The notes beneath the pieces were generated by a model, which saw nothing but the letters and a program-made list of their open reading frames with translations, was not told the DNA's origin and did no database searches. A stretch of DNA of 64,000 nt from JAJFKX01 sp965230265. Its GTDB lineage: Bacteria; Pseudomonadota; Gammaproteobacteria; Xanthomonadales; Wenzhouxiangellaceae. Positions within the stretch are counted from its first letter, which is position 1. Each line of letters begins with the position of its first letter. A program made the position numbers and the translations under genes. The stretch covers positions 1,116,001 to 1,180,000 of the forward strand of contig OZ245999.1 of assembly GCA_965230265.1 (NCBI GenBank). The letters are read 5' to 3'. Positions 16,470 to 24,664 of the stretch are shown in pieces.

Positions 16470-17333
16470 TTAATTTAGATGGGTTGTGCAAACGATAGCC
16501 TCACCATCGTAAACACATTGGAAACTACCTGATCCACCATCCCCGCCGGTGTCTCCACTGCCACCACCTTGAATTTCAATGGTGGTGGGGTTGCCGCCTG
16601 TACTACCGCCGCCGCCATTACTGCCGCCTCCGTCGCTACCGCCATCACCACCGCCGTCTCCGTCTCCGTCGTCATCCGTATCAACACATACCGCAATAAC
16701 AGCGGAGAGAGCGGCTAAGGCTGTAGATACGGCCGCTGTACAAGCGGCTCCGTTAAAAGGTATTGAGCACTGAATTTCTTCATTAATCAAAGCGGCAACA
16801 TACGAGAAAACAACACTGGCACAAGCAGCACCACTGTCACTGTCTCTGGTGTTCATATTATTATGAGGGTAAAACATAGAAAGCAGGTCGATGGTGTTTG
16901 GCCGGTCGCTATTCAAACCGATCAGTGTTTGAAACAAGGCGGTTTGATATTCATCAACAAGTGGTTGGTATTCTTTAAAATCTATCGTTCCACCGCTTTC
17001 TACGAAACCGGAGGACCGGCTGGCTTCAAAGATGCGTTGTCCATTAATAGAGCTTATTGCTAGTTCAGCTTGCCCACCATTAAATGAATAGGTTTTTGTC
17101 GGGCTTTCAAGGTTGCTATAATTGTTTTGAACGATCAATGTTTCACCGGTAGAGCCGGTGTAATTGATTGTTGTATCGAAGGTTTCATTGTCAATCTCAA
17201 ACTTTAAGGTCCAGCCGGTACGTACCTCTCTCTCAAATTGGAAAGATTGTGCGTGTGTTGCTAAAGCAAAAAGCATCAAGATGCTGTAAATGAAAACATT
17301 CCGCTTGCGGAATGAGAAACTGGGAAAAGCCAT
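16470..17333 (-). CDS. Secreted hypothetical protein with Gly/Asp-rich linker
   Basis: 287 residues. The start at 17333 is set by AAGGAG 7 bases upstream; a longer open frame to 17456 is ignored. Signal peptide over the first ~28 residues (cleavage near THAQS). A beta-rich domain (~30-115), a helical Cys-containing region (~150-210), then an extreme low-complexity Asp/Gly/Ser run (~215-265) and a short C-terminal part with two Cys (FQCVYDGEAIVCTT). No family recognised. Exported cargo of a mobile element could be a surface or exclusion-type factor, but this is a guess. Confidence 0.55.
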   Translation of the reverse strand: MAFPSFSFRKRNVFIYSILMLFALATHAQSFQFEREVRTGWTLKFEIDNETFDTTINYTGSTGETLIVQNNYSNLESPTKTYSFNGGQAELAISSINGQRIFEASRSSGFVESGGTIDFKEYQPLVDEYQTALFQTLIGLNSDRPNTIDLLSMFYPHNNMNTRDSDSGAACASVVFSYVAALINEEIQCSIPFNGAACTAAVSTALAALSAVIAVCVDTDDDGDGDGGGDGGSDGGGSNGGGGSTGGNPTTIEIQGGGSGDTGGDGGSGSFQCVYDGEAIVCTTHLN

Positions 17334-17469
17334 ATTGAATCTCCTTGAACCACCCTTAAGTAGCTCCTTGCCTGGCATCTGCGCACACCATGTGCTATTC
17401 CCTGGATGCCGTAAAATAACCCTTTGTAAGAAAAACTCTGAAGATTCCCCCAACAAAGTGCTCTCTAGT

Positions 17470-17491
17470 ATATAGCAGTCAATTGCTATAT
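17470..17491. promoter_or_regulatory. Inverted repeat between divergent genes
   Basis: ATATAGCA (17470-17477) and TGCTATAT (17484-17491), a perfect 8-base inverted repeat with a 6-base spacer, centred in the AT-rich gap between the secreted-protein gene (minus) and the small membrane gene (plus). This is the position of a shared operator or overlapping promoters. Confidence 0.4.
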
Positions 17492-17543
17492 GTTAAATTT
17501 TGATATAGTAGTCTAAACACCCCTAACACACAGCAGCACCATC

Positions 17544-17753
17544 ATGGATGATATTAAGCCCTCAATGAGAAACACGTACTCTATTTGGAGCGCATCACTG
17601 GCGTTTATATTGAGTTTGTGTGCGTTTGTTTTATGCGTGGCTTCAGCCCAAGCCAACATAGCCCTGGCGAGTACTGCTGTTGCGGTAATATTAGCGGGGA
17701 TTAGCGCCGTTTTTGCATGGAAACGCTATATCGACGACAGAACCATTAGGTAA
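17544..17753 (+). CDS. Small two-helix membrane protein
   Basis: 69 residues from ATG. Two hydrophobic helices (~15-35 and ~38-58) flank a short loop, ending in a basic KRYIDDRTIR tail. There is no strong Shine-Dalgarno sequence, but a clear terminator follows within 5 bases of the stop and an inverted repeat lies upstream, both supporting a real transcription unit. Function unknown; size and topology would suit a small membrane-acting peptide, holin-like protein or exclusion factor. Confidence 0.5.
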   Translation: MDDIKPSMRNTYSIWSASLAFILSLCAFVLCVASAQANIALASTAVAVILAGISAVFAWKRYIDDRTIR

Positions 17754-17757
17754 AAGA

Positions 17758-17790
17758 AAAGCCCGACTACCAGCAAGCCGGGCTTTAATA
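17758..17790 (+). terminator. Terminator after small membrane gene
   Basis: AAAGCCCG (17758-17765) pairs with CGGGCTTT (17779-17786), an 8-bp stem followed by AATAA with the stem's own T run. It can work in both directions because A and T runs flank the stem. Confidence 0.6.
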
Positions 17791-18043
17791 AGGGGGCGTT
17801 TGAAGCCTTCTTGTTGTTCTGCTCTAACGTGTCAATCAAATCGGCCAGAGCTTCTAAGTATCGGTCGGCGTTATGCCACGACTCCCACCCGTGTTGATCG
17901 CAGACAAGACTGACAAGAGATATGGTGCCAAACTAGGCTCACGCTGTCTGTAGGAAAATCGCTCGGAAAAAGGTAAGGGTTTCCCCTCACTGATCTTCCA
18001 AAACTATAGCGGTGTCAAATAGGGCGCTGATCGTGGTGGTTAT
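17791..18043. other. Gap with possible minus-strand gene remnant
   Basis: About 250 bases. On the minus strand a frame between ~17918 and 17729 reads as protein-like sequence (CDQHGWESWHNADRYLEALADL), similar in style to small element proteins, but it has no ATG, GTG or TTG start near its beginning and runs over the terminator of the plus-strand gene. I read it as a decayed or partial gene at most. Confidence 0.25.
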
Positions 18044-18367
18044 TTAATTTGATGCTGGAATAGACTCCTGACATGCGTGCCTCAGCTTTTCAATATCCTG
18101 TAAAAGGTAAAGTTGTGCAGATTGCCCACTATCACCAAATTTATTCCATTTTCTAGGGCTAAACCAAACTGTAAAAGAGCCTCTAACGAGGTTAAGTTTT
18201 ACTTTCACAGCAAGAAATTTATCGTAACCAGCTGCTCTTGTTTCAACTTCACGCAAGAGGGTGTTTGCTTGGTTTAGCTTTGAGGTGTCTTCACCTGGGG
18301 CAGAACCAGCTAGTTCTGTAAGTTGGTCACAGATTTTTTCTGCCTCAACTATTGAAATATTGTTCAT
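18044..18367 (-). CDS. Small hypothetical partner of SEC-C protein
   Basis: 107 residues, hydrophilic. A helical first half (EAEKICDQLTEL) is followed by a more beta-like segment (VKVKLNLVRGSFTVWF) and a final helix. It starts 4 bases after the stop of the SEC-C gene, so the two are one operon. No family recognised. The close pairing suggests the two products act together. Confidence 0.55.
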   Translation of the reverse strand: MNNISIVEAEKICDQLTELAGSAPGEDTSKLNQANTLLREVETRAAGYDKFLAVKVKLNLVRGSFTVWFSPRKWNKFGDSGQSAQLYLLQDIEKLRHACQESIPASN

Positions 18368-18371
18368 GATG

Positions 18372-19502
18372 TCAGTATGTCCAGTTGATGATCTTTATAT
18401 CTTTAATTTCAGGGAATGGAACATTTAATAGGACTGATGAGATAACATCAGAAATAGTGCCATATGTAGGATGAGTATCAACCATCATTAAATCAATGAT
18501 CTTATTTTGTTGGTGATCATTGAGTGATTCCCACCATGGCGGTGAAATAAAGCAGTTCTCCATGCTGGCAAACATATATTGGAGAAAGTACATGGTTAGC
18601 AGTTTTCGCGGTTTTTGTATCAAGCTGCTCAATAATTGCTCGTTAGTTTTTGAGCAGTATTTAAGCCAAGAGAATACGATATACCCCCTTCTGCCATCAT
18701 AAAAAGAGGACATTGTTATCAAATCAGGATGTATAGAATAATCATCTAAATCCTGCAGTTGTTTACCGTTAAAGTCGTAGTCTGGATTTGAAGCGCCTGA
18801 CGCCATGACAGGTGGTGGCTCATCGAATGAAAAAACTAAAGCGCAGCAATCGTCATAGCGGTTTGCTTCGAGTAAGACATCAAACTGTTGCTTGTGAAAC
18901 GCGTTGTCTTTTAAGGCTAACTCTGTACCACTGTTCATAGTGGACATTTCCATTTGCAACCGTACTTGGTCTTCAGCTGGCCTGCCTTGATCAAGATTTG
19001 TACGTAGTTCAGCAAGTTTGGCGCTTGCCTTTTTTGTGTAAACTTCTCTGGCAAAAGCACGATAAGCAAGAAGAAAGCATTGTTGTTGTGTTTTTTGAAA
19101 AGGCTCGTTTTCTAATGGTGAAAAAATTTTGTTGTCATGAACTGAGCAAAAACCAGTAAATGTGGACGCCTTGTTTATACCAATCAGCTCTGGAGTTAGC
19201 GTCCCATCATTCTTTTGCAGGGAAGCCATGCTCGCTACGCAACCATAGATATGTCCATCTTTAGCAATCGCTTTTAGACTGGCACTTTTAGGAACCGTAT
19301 GGGCACGAATAATTTTCCTTGAGCAATCATCATGGAAACTATCAGGTGAAGAGCATGTGCCGTATGAAAATGCTTTTCTTAATTCTTTATCTATCTCCCA
19401 AGGCTTAATTGGCTCCCGCTGATCTCGATGAAGATGACATTTTTTGTATTTTTTGCCTGAACCACACCAGCATGGTTCATTTCTCCCAAGCTTTTTCGAC
19501 AT
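18372..19502 (-). CDS. SEC-C metal-binding domain protein
   Basis: 376 residues. The start at 19502 is set by AAGGAGG 8 bases upstream. The N-terminus GRNEPCWCGSGKKYKKCH is a SEC-C zinc motif (Cys11, Cys13, Cys22, His23). Residues ~45-120 hold further metal-type residues (C-S-S-P...C, IIRAHTVPKS, FCSVHDNKIFSPLE), loosely like an HNH/treble-clef arrangement but not an assignable nuclease. The rest is helical. SEC-C proteins with such domains are often found in variable regions. With its small partner it forms a candidate defence or stress module in the element. Confidence 0.7.
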   Translation of the reverse strand: MSKKLGRNEPCWCGSGKKYKKCHLHRDQREPIKPWEIDKELRKAFSYGTCSSPDSFHDDCSRKIIRAHTVPKSASLKAIAKDGHIYGCVASMASLQKNDGTLTPELIGINKASTFTGFCSVHDNKIFSPLENEPFQKTQQQCFLLAYRAFAREVYTKKASAKLAELRTNLDQGRPAEDQVRLQMEMSTMNSGTELALKDNAFHKQQFDVLLEANRYDDCCALVFSFDEPPPVMASGASNPDYDFNGKQLQDLDDYSIHPDLITMSSFYDGRRGYIVFSWLKYCSKTNEQLLSSLIQKPRKLLTMYFLQYMFASMENCFISPPWWESLNDHQQNKIIDLMMVDTHPTYGTISDVISSVLLNVPFPEIKDIKIINWTY

Positions 19503-19676
19503 GGTTTGTATCCTCCTTAACGCAAAGGTTACATGGATCAATTTCAGAATACCATTCGTGTTACCAATTCCTGTTTTCTACCTGCTTTGAAGCCCCCACT
19601 CGTCGGAGGCCTTTGTTTGGTTTGTGAAAAGGCTCCGGCGGATCGGGGCTTCCTGAACAAAACGGACGAAACTCTC

Positions 19677-19904
19677 ATGAAACTCATCACACGCTCTGAC
19701 TTACAAACATTGTCATTAGCTGAGCTATATGCTCTTTATCAGCGATTGAACCAACGTCTGGCACGAAGTGCCAAAGACAGCTCTTTACGGCGTAATTGCT
19801 TAGCATCGTTAGAAACCATCGAGCGAGAAATCCTCAGTCGTGAGACTGAGGGATACGCCGATGTCGATATATCACTAGAACTGGATCAGAGACCGGGCTA
19901 TTAG
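19677..19904 (+). CDS. Small conserved-type protein upstream of coupling-protein gene
   Basis: 75 residues from ATG 19677; the open frame to 19533 overlaps the leader of the divergent SEC-C gene and is not used. Helical N-terminal part (LSLAELYALYQRLNQRLARS) with many Arg/Leu; no membrane segment. The stop codon lies inside a rho-independent terminator, so its transcript ends before the coupling-protein gene. Small helical genes commonly sit beside traG/virD4 on mobilizable elements. Function unknown. Confidence 0.5.
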   Translation: MKLITRSDLQTLSLAELYALYQRLNQRLARSAKDSSLRRNCLASLETIEREILSRETEGYADVDISLELDQRPGY

Positions 19905-19915
19905 CCCGGTTTTTT
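19893..19915 (+). terminator. Rho-independent terminator before coupling-protein gene
   Basis: CCGGGCT (19893-19899) pairs with AGCCCGG (19903-19909) over a 3-base loop, followed by six T. It overlaps the end of the small upstream gene and separates it from the coupling-protein gene. Confidence 0.8.
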
Positions 19916-19973
19916 GATCCTATGGGTTGACGACGCTATAGTTAGAGGTAACGGGGAAATAAGGGGAGTCTTT

Positions 19974-21497
19974 GTGAACTTCGATAAATTACCGCGCGGT
20001 GTGCCGGGGACGCATGTTCGTACCGGGGCGGCCCCGCGGGCGCTGTGGATGTCACCACAAACATTGGGGCAATCTGCATTCTGGAGTTATGACCCCAAGA
20101 AGATTGTTCTTGGCCTATCAGATGGCAAGCGCGTTGGTGTCAGTGATAACCGACACTTGATGACGGTGGCCGGATCACGTGCCGGGAAAGGCACCAGTGC
20201 GATTGTCCCTAATCTGTTGGTCTATCCTGGTTCGGTCTTGGTGCTCGATCCCAAGGGCGAGAATGCGACATTGACAGCCGAACGACGCGGGTTGGGTCGT
20301 GATATTCTCGCGGGTGGTCTGGGTCATGAGGTCTATGTGATTGACCCGTTTGGTGCAGCTGATGTGCCAGAGGAATACCGCGCCGGATTTAATCCGATCT
20401 CACTCCTTGATCCTGAGAGTGATGAGTTTATCGACGATTGTGACTCGATTGCCGATGCCTTGGTGGTCTCCAGCCCGAAAGACCAAAATGATTTTTGGAA
20501 TAGCTCAGCGAGGATTATCTTGCGGGGCTTTATCGCCTGGATTGGCGCTGCCGGTGGGATCGAAAACCGGGATATGAATACGTTGCGGGAGATGTTGTAT
20601 TACATCTCACGGCCTGACTTGATGGAGAAGAAACACAAAAGCACCTTGTTCACAGATGAAGAGCTAGCCGCTTTAGATACATGTTTGGAATATTTGCTGG
20701 AAACCATGATCGTCTATGACGATGTGGCGGATGGTGTGCCGGCAGAAGCGGCCAGTCTGTTGATCAGCCTCAGTGATCGTGAACGCGCATCGATCATGGC
20801 CACGGTGCGTCAACATATTGGCTTTCTCAGCTCGCCACCGATGGCCAAAACCCTCTCCAGTAATCACCGTTGCCCAGATTTAAAAGCTTGGAAACTGGGC
20901 GGTAAGTCAATCTATCTGTGTCTTCCCGCAGGACGACTTCACAGGCATAGCCGATTCTTTCGGCTGTTTGTGAATCAATTGCTGACAGCTGTGGAGCAAG
21001 ACAAAACCGTGCCTGACATTCCGGCACTGATGCTGCTGGATGAAATGCATACGCTGGGACATATGTCGGCCTTGGAAACCGCCGCTGGCCTCGTCGCAGG
21101 GTTTGGGGTGCGGTTATGGTCGATTTGGCAAGACCTGAATCAGTTGAAACATCTCTACAAAGAGCGCTGGGAAACTTTCATGGGTAATGCGGGGATTGTT
21201 CAATTTTTTGGTGTCAATGATATGACGACACTGAAATACATCTCGGAGCGATTAGGTAAGTCATCGATTCTGTCGATCAACGAAGGCGAGATCAGCACGG
21301 GGCAAGCTTTACAAGGGTTTAGCGGCGAGAGCAAAACCATTCAGGGTGCGCCGCTGCTCTCACCTGATGAGGTGGCATATTTTTTCTCACGGCAGTCAGA
21401 AAATCAGCTGGTGATCTTTCCCGGTGCTGATCCGATCTTCATGAAACGCCTGCCGTATTACCACACTATTTACAGGGAGTATTTACCAAATGAGTGA
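19974..21497 (+). CDS. VirD4/TraG-family type IV coupling protein (short, anchorless)
   Basis: 507 residues from GTG 19974, chosen for GGGGAG 5 bases upstream; the TTG at 19914 sits inside a terminator. Walker A GSRAGKGTS (~67-75) and Walker B LMLLDEMHTLG (~355) mark the TraG/VirD4 ATPase that hands the relaxase-DNA complex to a secretion channel. The usual two N-terminal membrane helices are missing, so it is a soluble type or relies on another membrane partner. The next gene overlaps it by 8 bases and encodes a protein with two membrane segments, a possible substitute anchor. Confidence 0.85.
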   Translation: MNFDKLPRGVPGTHVRTGAAPRALWMSPQTLGQSAFWSYDPKKIVLGLSDGKRVGVSDNRHLMTVAGSRAGKGTSAIVPNLLVYPGSVLVLDPKGENATLTAERRGLGRDILAGGLGHEVYVIDPFGAADVPEEYRAGFNPISLLDPESDEFIDDCDSIADALVVSSPKDQNDFWNSSARIILRGFIAWIGAAGGIENRDMNTLREMLYYISRPDLMEKKHKSTLFTDEELAALDTCLEYLLETMIVYDDVADGVPAEAASLLISLSDRERASIMATVRQHIGFLSSPPMAKTLSSNHRCPDLKAWKLGGKSIYLCLPAGRLHRHSRFFRLFVNQLLTAVEQDKTVPDIPALMLLDEMHTLGHMSALETAAGLVAGFGVRLWSIWQDLNQLKHLYKERWETFMGNAGIVQFFGVNDMTTLKYISERLGKSSILSINEGEISTGQALQGFSGESKTIQGAPLLSPDEVAYFFSRQSENQLVIFPGADPIFMKRLPYYHTIYREYLPNE

Positions 21498-22212
21498 CAA
21501 AAAGGACTGGCAGGAAACCGTTAAAACGAACACCCAAAAAGCCTGGGCTGAAACAGTTAAGCTTTCTAAGAGGCTCAAAGAAGACTTCATTGAATATCGT
21601 GAACAGCAAAAGCAAACTGGAAATCAAACGACAGAGGGTATAACGAGTGCTCAGCTTCATTTGCAGCCACGATTGCTGCCGGATGAGTGTCGCGTTGAAA
21701 AGCACACAGCTGATGAAGTCGTATTAAAATTTCAGGCAGCTCGTGTTGGATGGAAAGTCACGTCTTATATAACCAATATCTTTGTATTTTTAATTGTTTT
21801 TATCATGGGGATGTTTGCTGCGTTCAGTAACCTACGAGGGGGTGAAGCAAATATTGCGGTTTTGCTTATTCTAGGTTTATTGGGCTTAGTCTTGGGGCTA
21901 CATTTTATTGCTTATCCTAATGTCAAAGTAATTGCAACGAAACAGGGTATTAAGTTCGGCAACCTATTGCTCAACCGCCAGTATTACGGAGGGGTAGCGA
22001 TTGGTTATGATCGGCGTTCCAAAGAAGGCCCAGCCTATTCACAGCTACGTATCATTTATGGCCCCTGGGGGGAAGACACGCCATACATGCTCAAGTCCTA
22101 TAAAGCCAAAATGATCCTAAGCTGGATCAACTTGATGATCGACTCGACAGCTGAGCCAATCGAATCAGAGCATGAAACTGACTATGGTGAGAGAGAGCAA
22201 GCTTTTGAGTGA
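21490..22212 (+). CDS. Membrane protein coupled to coupling-protein gene
   Basis: 240 residues. The ATG overlaps the coupling-protein gene by 8 bases, so translation is probably coupled. A hydrophilic helical N-terminal region (~1-60) precedes two membrane segments (~95-117 and ~122-143) and a cytoplasmic beta-rich part containing a basic region (IGYDRRSKEGPAYS) with an acidic C-terminus. The topology could tether the anchorless coupling protein. No family recognised. Confidence 0.6.
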   Translation: MSDKKDWQETVKTNTQKAWAETVKLSKRLKEDFIEYREQQKQTGNQTTEGITSAQLHLQPRLLPDECRVEKHTADEVVLKFQAARVGWKVTSYITNIFVFLIVFIMGMFAAFSNLRGGEANIAVLLILGLLGLVLGLHFIAYPNVKVIATKQGIKFGNLLLNRQYYGGVAIGYDRRSKEGPAYSQLRIIYGPWGEDTPYMLKSYKAKMILSWINLMIDSTAEPIESEHETDYGEREQAFE

Positions 22213-22244
22213 CTTTGGATTATAACGGTTATTAGGAGTCTGTA

Positions 22245-23492
22245 ATGCTATCAACAAAAGTGTTTTTAAGTAAGCTTACAAAAGCGATATCAGTGCCAAT
22301 ACTATGTGCAATATTTATGATGTCTGTCGTATGGGCGGCAGAGGCAATGTGGTGTTCTATTCCACGGGGTATTGCAATACAAGAATTTACGTTTAATGAA
22401 AGTTCTAGAGATCGAATGTTTTCTCAGCGCTTAACACAAAATAAACCATATCTTTATGTAGCGAGAATAGAGGGAGAGCAGCAATTAAGGGCCTTTGCAC
22501 GTGCATCTAATACTTCATATGAAACCATTAGGAGAAATGTGGAGCCGAGTCACCCCTATTGGTATATATATAGCAATGCAAGAGGGTTTGCTTCTCATGA
22601 GCAGATCAGAAATCTTGATTGGGATGCGAAAAAAGGAGCTGTTCTTCAATTAGATAGGGAAGGTGAAAACTTACTTACTTCAAATCAACTGTCAAGCTCT
22701 GATCACCCACTATCGAGGTTTATTGCAGACCTTGATGTAAAAACTATCATTGTGCGCGGTAATATAAACATAGAAAATACAGCAATTCTTAATAGCCGAA
22801 ATCGCCCTCCAATATTCCGGATAAATGATAATTCTTCAAGATTGCCATCAAATGCAAATGATGCGCGTCTCATTATGAAGCTCAATGAAGCGAATCCAGA
22901 TAAGTTTGAAGTTCTTAATCTATTACCACTCAGACGCCGGGACGCATTAGATTGGGGGTTTTATTCTGCGAAGGCAGAGTTTTACGCAACAAATGGCCGT
23001 AGAATTAGTAAAGATTTATCACGGTATGGGTTTTCACCATTACCTAGAGGTATAAAGAAGGGTGAAATTATTAATAAGCTAAGCATAGCCGCTAGAGAGG
23101 GTAAAACTATCTTGATTATCGGTGAGGCTACTAATGATGGGAGGGCTGTCAGGTTACCTGGTATGACAGACACTATATCGCGCAGTGACATATCACCGTT
23201 ACCTGGAGAGGTAGATATAATAGGATTAGTCTGCAATTCGCAACATCTTTTAGAGGGTACGAATTCATTAGCTACTATTGGTACTATTCAGGCTAGCGAT
23301 GCACGAAACGTCCTTAAGGTTATTTTCGGCGCTAATAACACTCGCCGAGCATCTACAATAAATATATCTTCTAAGGAAAATCAAACAGTTGCAACAGTAG
23401 GTAATTTGGCAAGATCATTTTCATCTAAGGGGTATACGCTTAGCTTTGTGAAATTCCCGAGTGGGGCGATTTCGATTGCAGATGATGAGTAA
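22245..23492 (+). CDS. Large exported hypothetical protein
   Basis: 415 residues from ATG with AGGAG upstream. A long signal-type hydrophobic segment (~15-33) ends near VWAAEA, so the protein is exported or N-terminally anchored. The remainder is mixed alpha/beta; late strands (KTILIIGEA, EVDIIGLVCNS) recall a Rossmann-like or caspase-like core, but a matching catalytic His motif is not visible. AT-richer than the mobilization genes. It lies 32 bases after the preceding membrane-protein gene and 21 bases before the next one, an apparent operon. Confidence 0.5.
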   Translation: MLSTKVFLSKLTKAISVPILCAIFMMSVVWAAEAMWCSIPRGIAIQEFTFNESSRDRMFSQRLTQNKPYLYVARIEGEQQLRAFARASNTSYETIRRNVEPSHPYWYIYSNARGFASHEQIRNLDWDAKKGAVLQLDREGENLLTSNQLSSSDHPLSRFIADLDVKTIIVRGNINIENTAILNSRNRPPIFRINDNSSRLPSNANDARLIMKLNEANPDKFEVLNLLPLRRRDALDWGFYSAKAEFYATNGRRISKDLSRYGFSPLPRGIKKGEIINKLSIAAREGKTILIIGEATNDGRAVRLPGMTDTISRSDISPLPGEVDIIGLVCNSQHLLEGTNSLATIGTIQASDARNVLKVIFGANNTRRASTINISSKENQTVATVGNLARSFSSKGYTLSFVKFPSGAISIADDE

Positions 23493-23513
23493 TATTAATT
23501 TTTGGAGATAATT

Positions 23514-23864
23514 ATGACTCAAGAGCTTGTTTTGATTTTTTTTACAGGAGTGGCTGGTGGCCTTGCTAGGGAGTTTTTTCGTTGGAAGAGGCTTTACAAG
23601 CAGAAACGGGCTAAACTATTTTTTAGGCCAATTTTTCTAATGATAATGCTCATTGAGCTAGTCTTTTGCGGTATTGTTGCGGTCCTTTTTTCTAATTTGG
23701 TTGTAGGCACAAACTACATATATCCAGTAGCTTTTGTTTGTGGTGCAGGAGTAGAGAAATTAGTAAAGCTAGCTGCAAAGTTAGAAGTTTGGGTGCCGGA
23801 TGTTCACTTAGGTGATAGTGATGGACAGGATATACCCACAACACTTGAGTTTTTTCGCTCTTAA
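23514..23864 (+). CDS. Small membrane protein with two or three helices
   Basis: 116 residues from ATG 23514 (GGAG 6 bases upstream; the TTG at 23502 is inside that site). Hydrophobic segments at ~3-20, ~40-62 and ~66-85, the last two connected by a short loop, then a polar tail with an acidic patch (VHLGDSDGQD). The layout is holin-like, but no family is recognised. It is the last gene of the operon behind the coupling protein. Confidence 0.5.
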   Translation: MTQELVLIFFTGVAGGLAREFFRWKRLYKQKRAKLFFRPIFLMIMLIELVFCGIVAVLFSNLVVGTNYIYPVAFVCGAGVEKLVKLAAKLEVWVPDVHLGDSDGQDIPTTLEFFRS

Positions 23865-23916
23865 ACTGGATTAGTTGTAAGATGTCTGGCCTTCCTTGGC
23901 CAGGCCTTTGGCTGCT

Positions 23917-24321
23917 TTAAGAAAACGGCTCAAACCCCATCAAGATCACCCAATCACCACCTCTTTTCACGAAGAAAATGCTTTGTTCTTTAACTCCGCT
24001 GTTATGCTTGGTCTCGCCATTATTGGCACGGGTTACAAACTCGGCTTCATACGCAACTTCACATCCATAGGTATTTGGCTCAATATCCTCATGAGGATAT
24101 TTATCTGCGTCAATATGCTCACAATCACTCTTTTCAATACCGGGTATTGTCATTTCTACCAGAGTGGTGCTGCGATTTAGCTTGAAGATTTGTGTGGAAG
24201 CTCGAAGGTTGATTTTATCTGCTTCTTCTTGAAGCAGTTTTAAAATAACCGCGTTATCGGGTGGGTTGCTTGAACAACCGACCAGAGTGGCAGTAAGGAT
24301 AAGCGGTGATAAATAACGCAT
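23917..24321 (-). CDS. Small lipoprotein
   Basis: 134 residues from ATG 24321, set by AGGAGG 8 bases upstream. The signal peptide ends in the lipobox LVGC at Cys16, so it is a lipoprotein. The mature part has a helix (NAVILKLLQEEADKINL), a beta region with Cys residues in acidic surroundings, and a C-terminal GGDWVILMGFEPF. Its Shine-Dalgarno sequence is exactly complementary to a segment 26 bases further upstream, so translation may be hairpin-controlled. Element-borne lipoproteins can act in surface or entry exclusion; not shown here. Confidence 0.6.
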   Translation of the reverse strand: MRYLSPLILTATLVGCSSNPPDNAVILKLLQEEADKINLRASTQIFKLNRSTTLVEMTIPGIEKSDCEHIDADKYPHEDIEPNTYGCEVAYEAEFVTRANNGETKHNSGVKEQSIFFVKRGGDWVILMGFEPFS

Positions 24322-24327
24322 GGGAAT

Positions 24328-24366
24328 ACCTCCTAAGTGTGACCAATAAAATTGGTGCCAGGAGGT
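24328..24366 (-). promoter_or_regulatory. Hairpin masking the lipoprotein Shine-Dalgarno sequence
   Basis: In mRNA orientation ACCTCCT (24366-24360) pairs perfectly with the Shine-Dalgarno AGGAGGT (24334-24328). Between them ACCAAT/ATTGGT (24356-24351, 24347-24342) form an inner hairpin with a 3-base loop. The whole stretch folds into a stem that hides the ribosome site. Such a structure can act as an RNA thermometer or respond to a trans-acting RNA or protein. Confidence 0.55.
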
Positions 24367-24620
24367 TAGTAAGTTCAGGTAACCGAACCCGGACGTATTC
24401 ACGCCAGGCGCTATTGTATTCCGCCCGCCTCCCGACATGGAGGCAGACATGCTTGTAAAAGACAGAGCATAAAACGCACGTCTAGGATTTTGTTGACCTG
24501 GGGTTACTACGCCCCGACACTCAACTCCATTATCGCGGCTTTAACAGCGAGAGTCTAGCTTATGAAAACAGGCTCTTAGTTGAGAGAGGTGTCAAGACGC
24601 CATATTTTTATTGTTGTATT
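24367..24620. other. Non-coding region between lipoprotein and parDE
   Basis: About 250 bases with no credible gene. In minus orientation it holds further short hairpins (for example GCCTCC/GGAGGC around 24424-24441), so the lipoprotein leader may be long, in line with the other minus-strand element genes. Confidence 0.3.
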
Positions 24621-24645
24621 TACCAATTTATGGTACTAATTGGTA
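24621..24645. promoter_or_regulatory. Probable parDE autoregulatory operator
   Basis: TACCAATT (24621-24628) and AATTGGTA (24638-24645) are perfect inverted arms around a 9-base spacer, 20 bases before the parD start and just ahead of its ribosome site AAGGAG. This is where ParD-ParE complexes normally bind to repress their own operon. Confidence 0.65.
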
Positions 24646-24664
24646 ATAGAAAGGAGTTTTGATC

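Noticed and set aside
17729..17918. Protein-like frame on the minus strand
   Set aside because: No usable start codon and it overlaps a plus-strand gene end and terminator; kept only as a possible remnant.
23886..23903. CTGGCC/GGCCAG hairpin between the small membrane gene and the lipoprotein gene
   Set aside because: A 6-bp stem without a T run; possibly a weak terminator but not supported enough to list.
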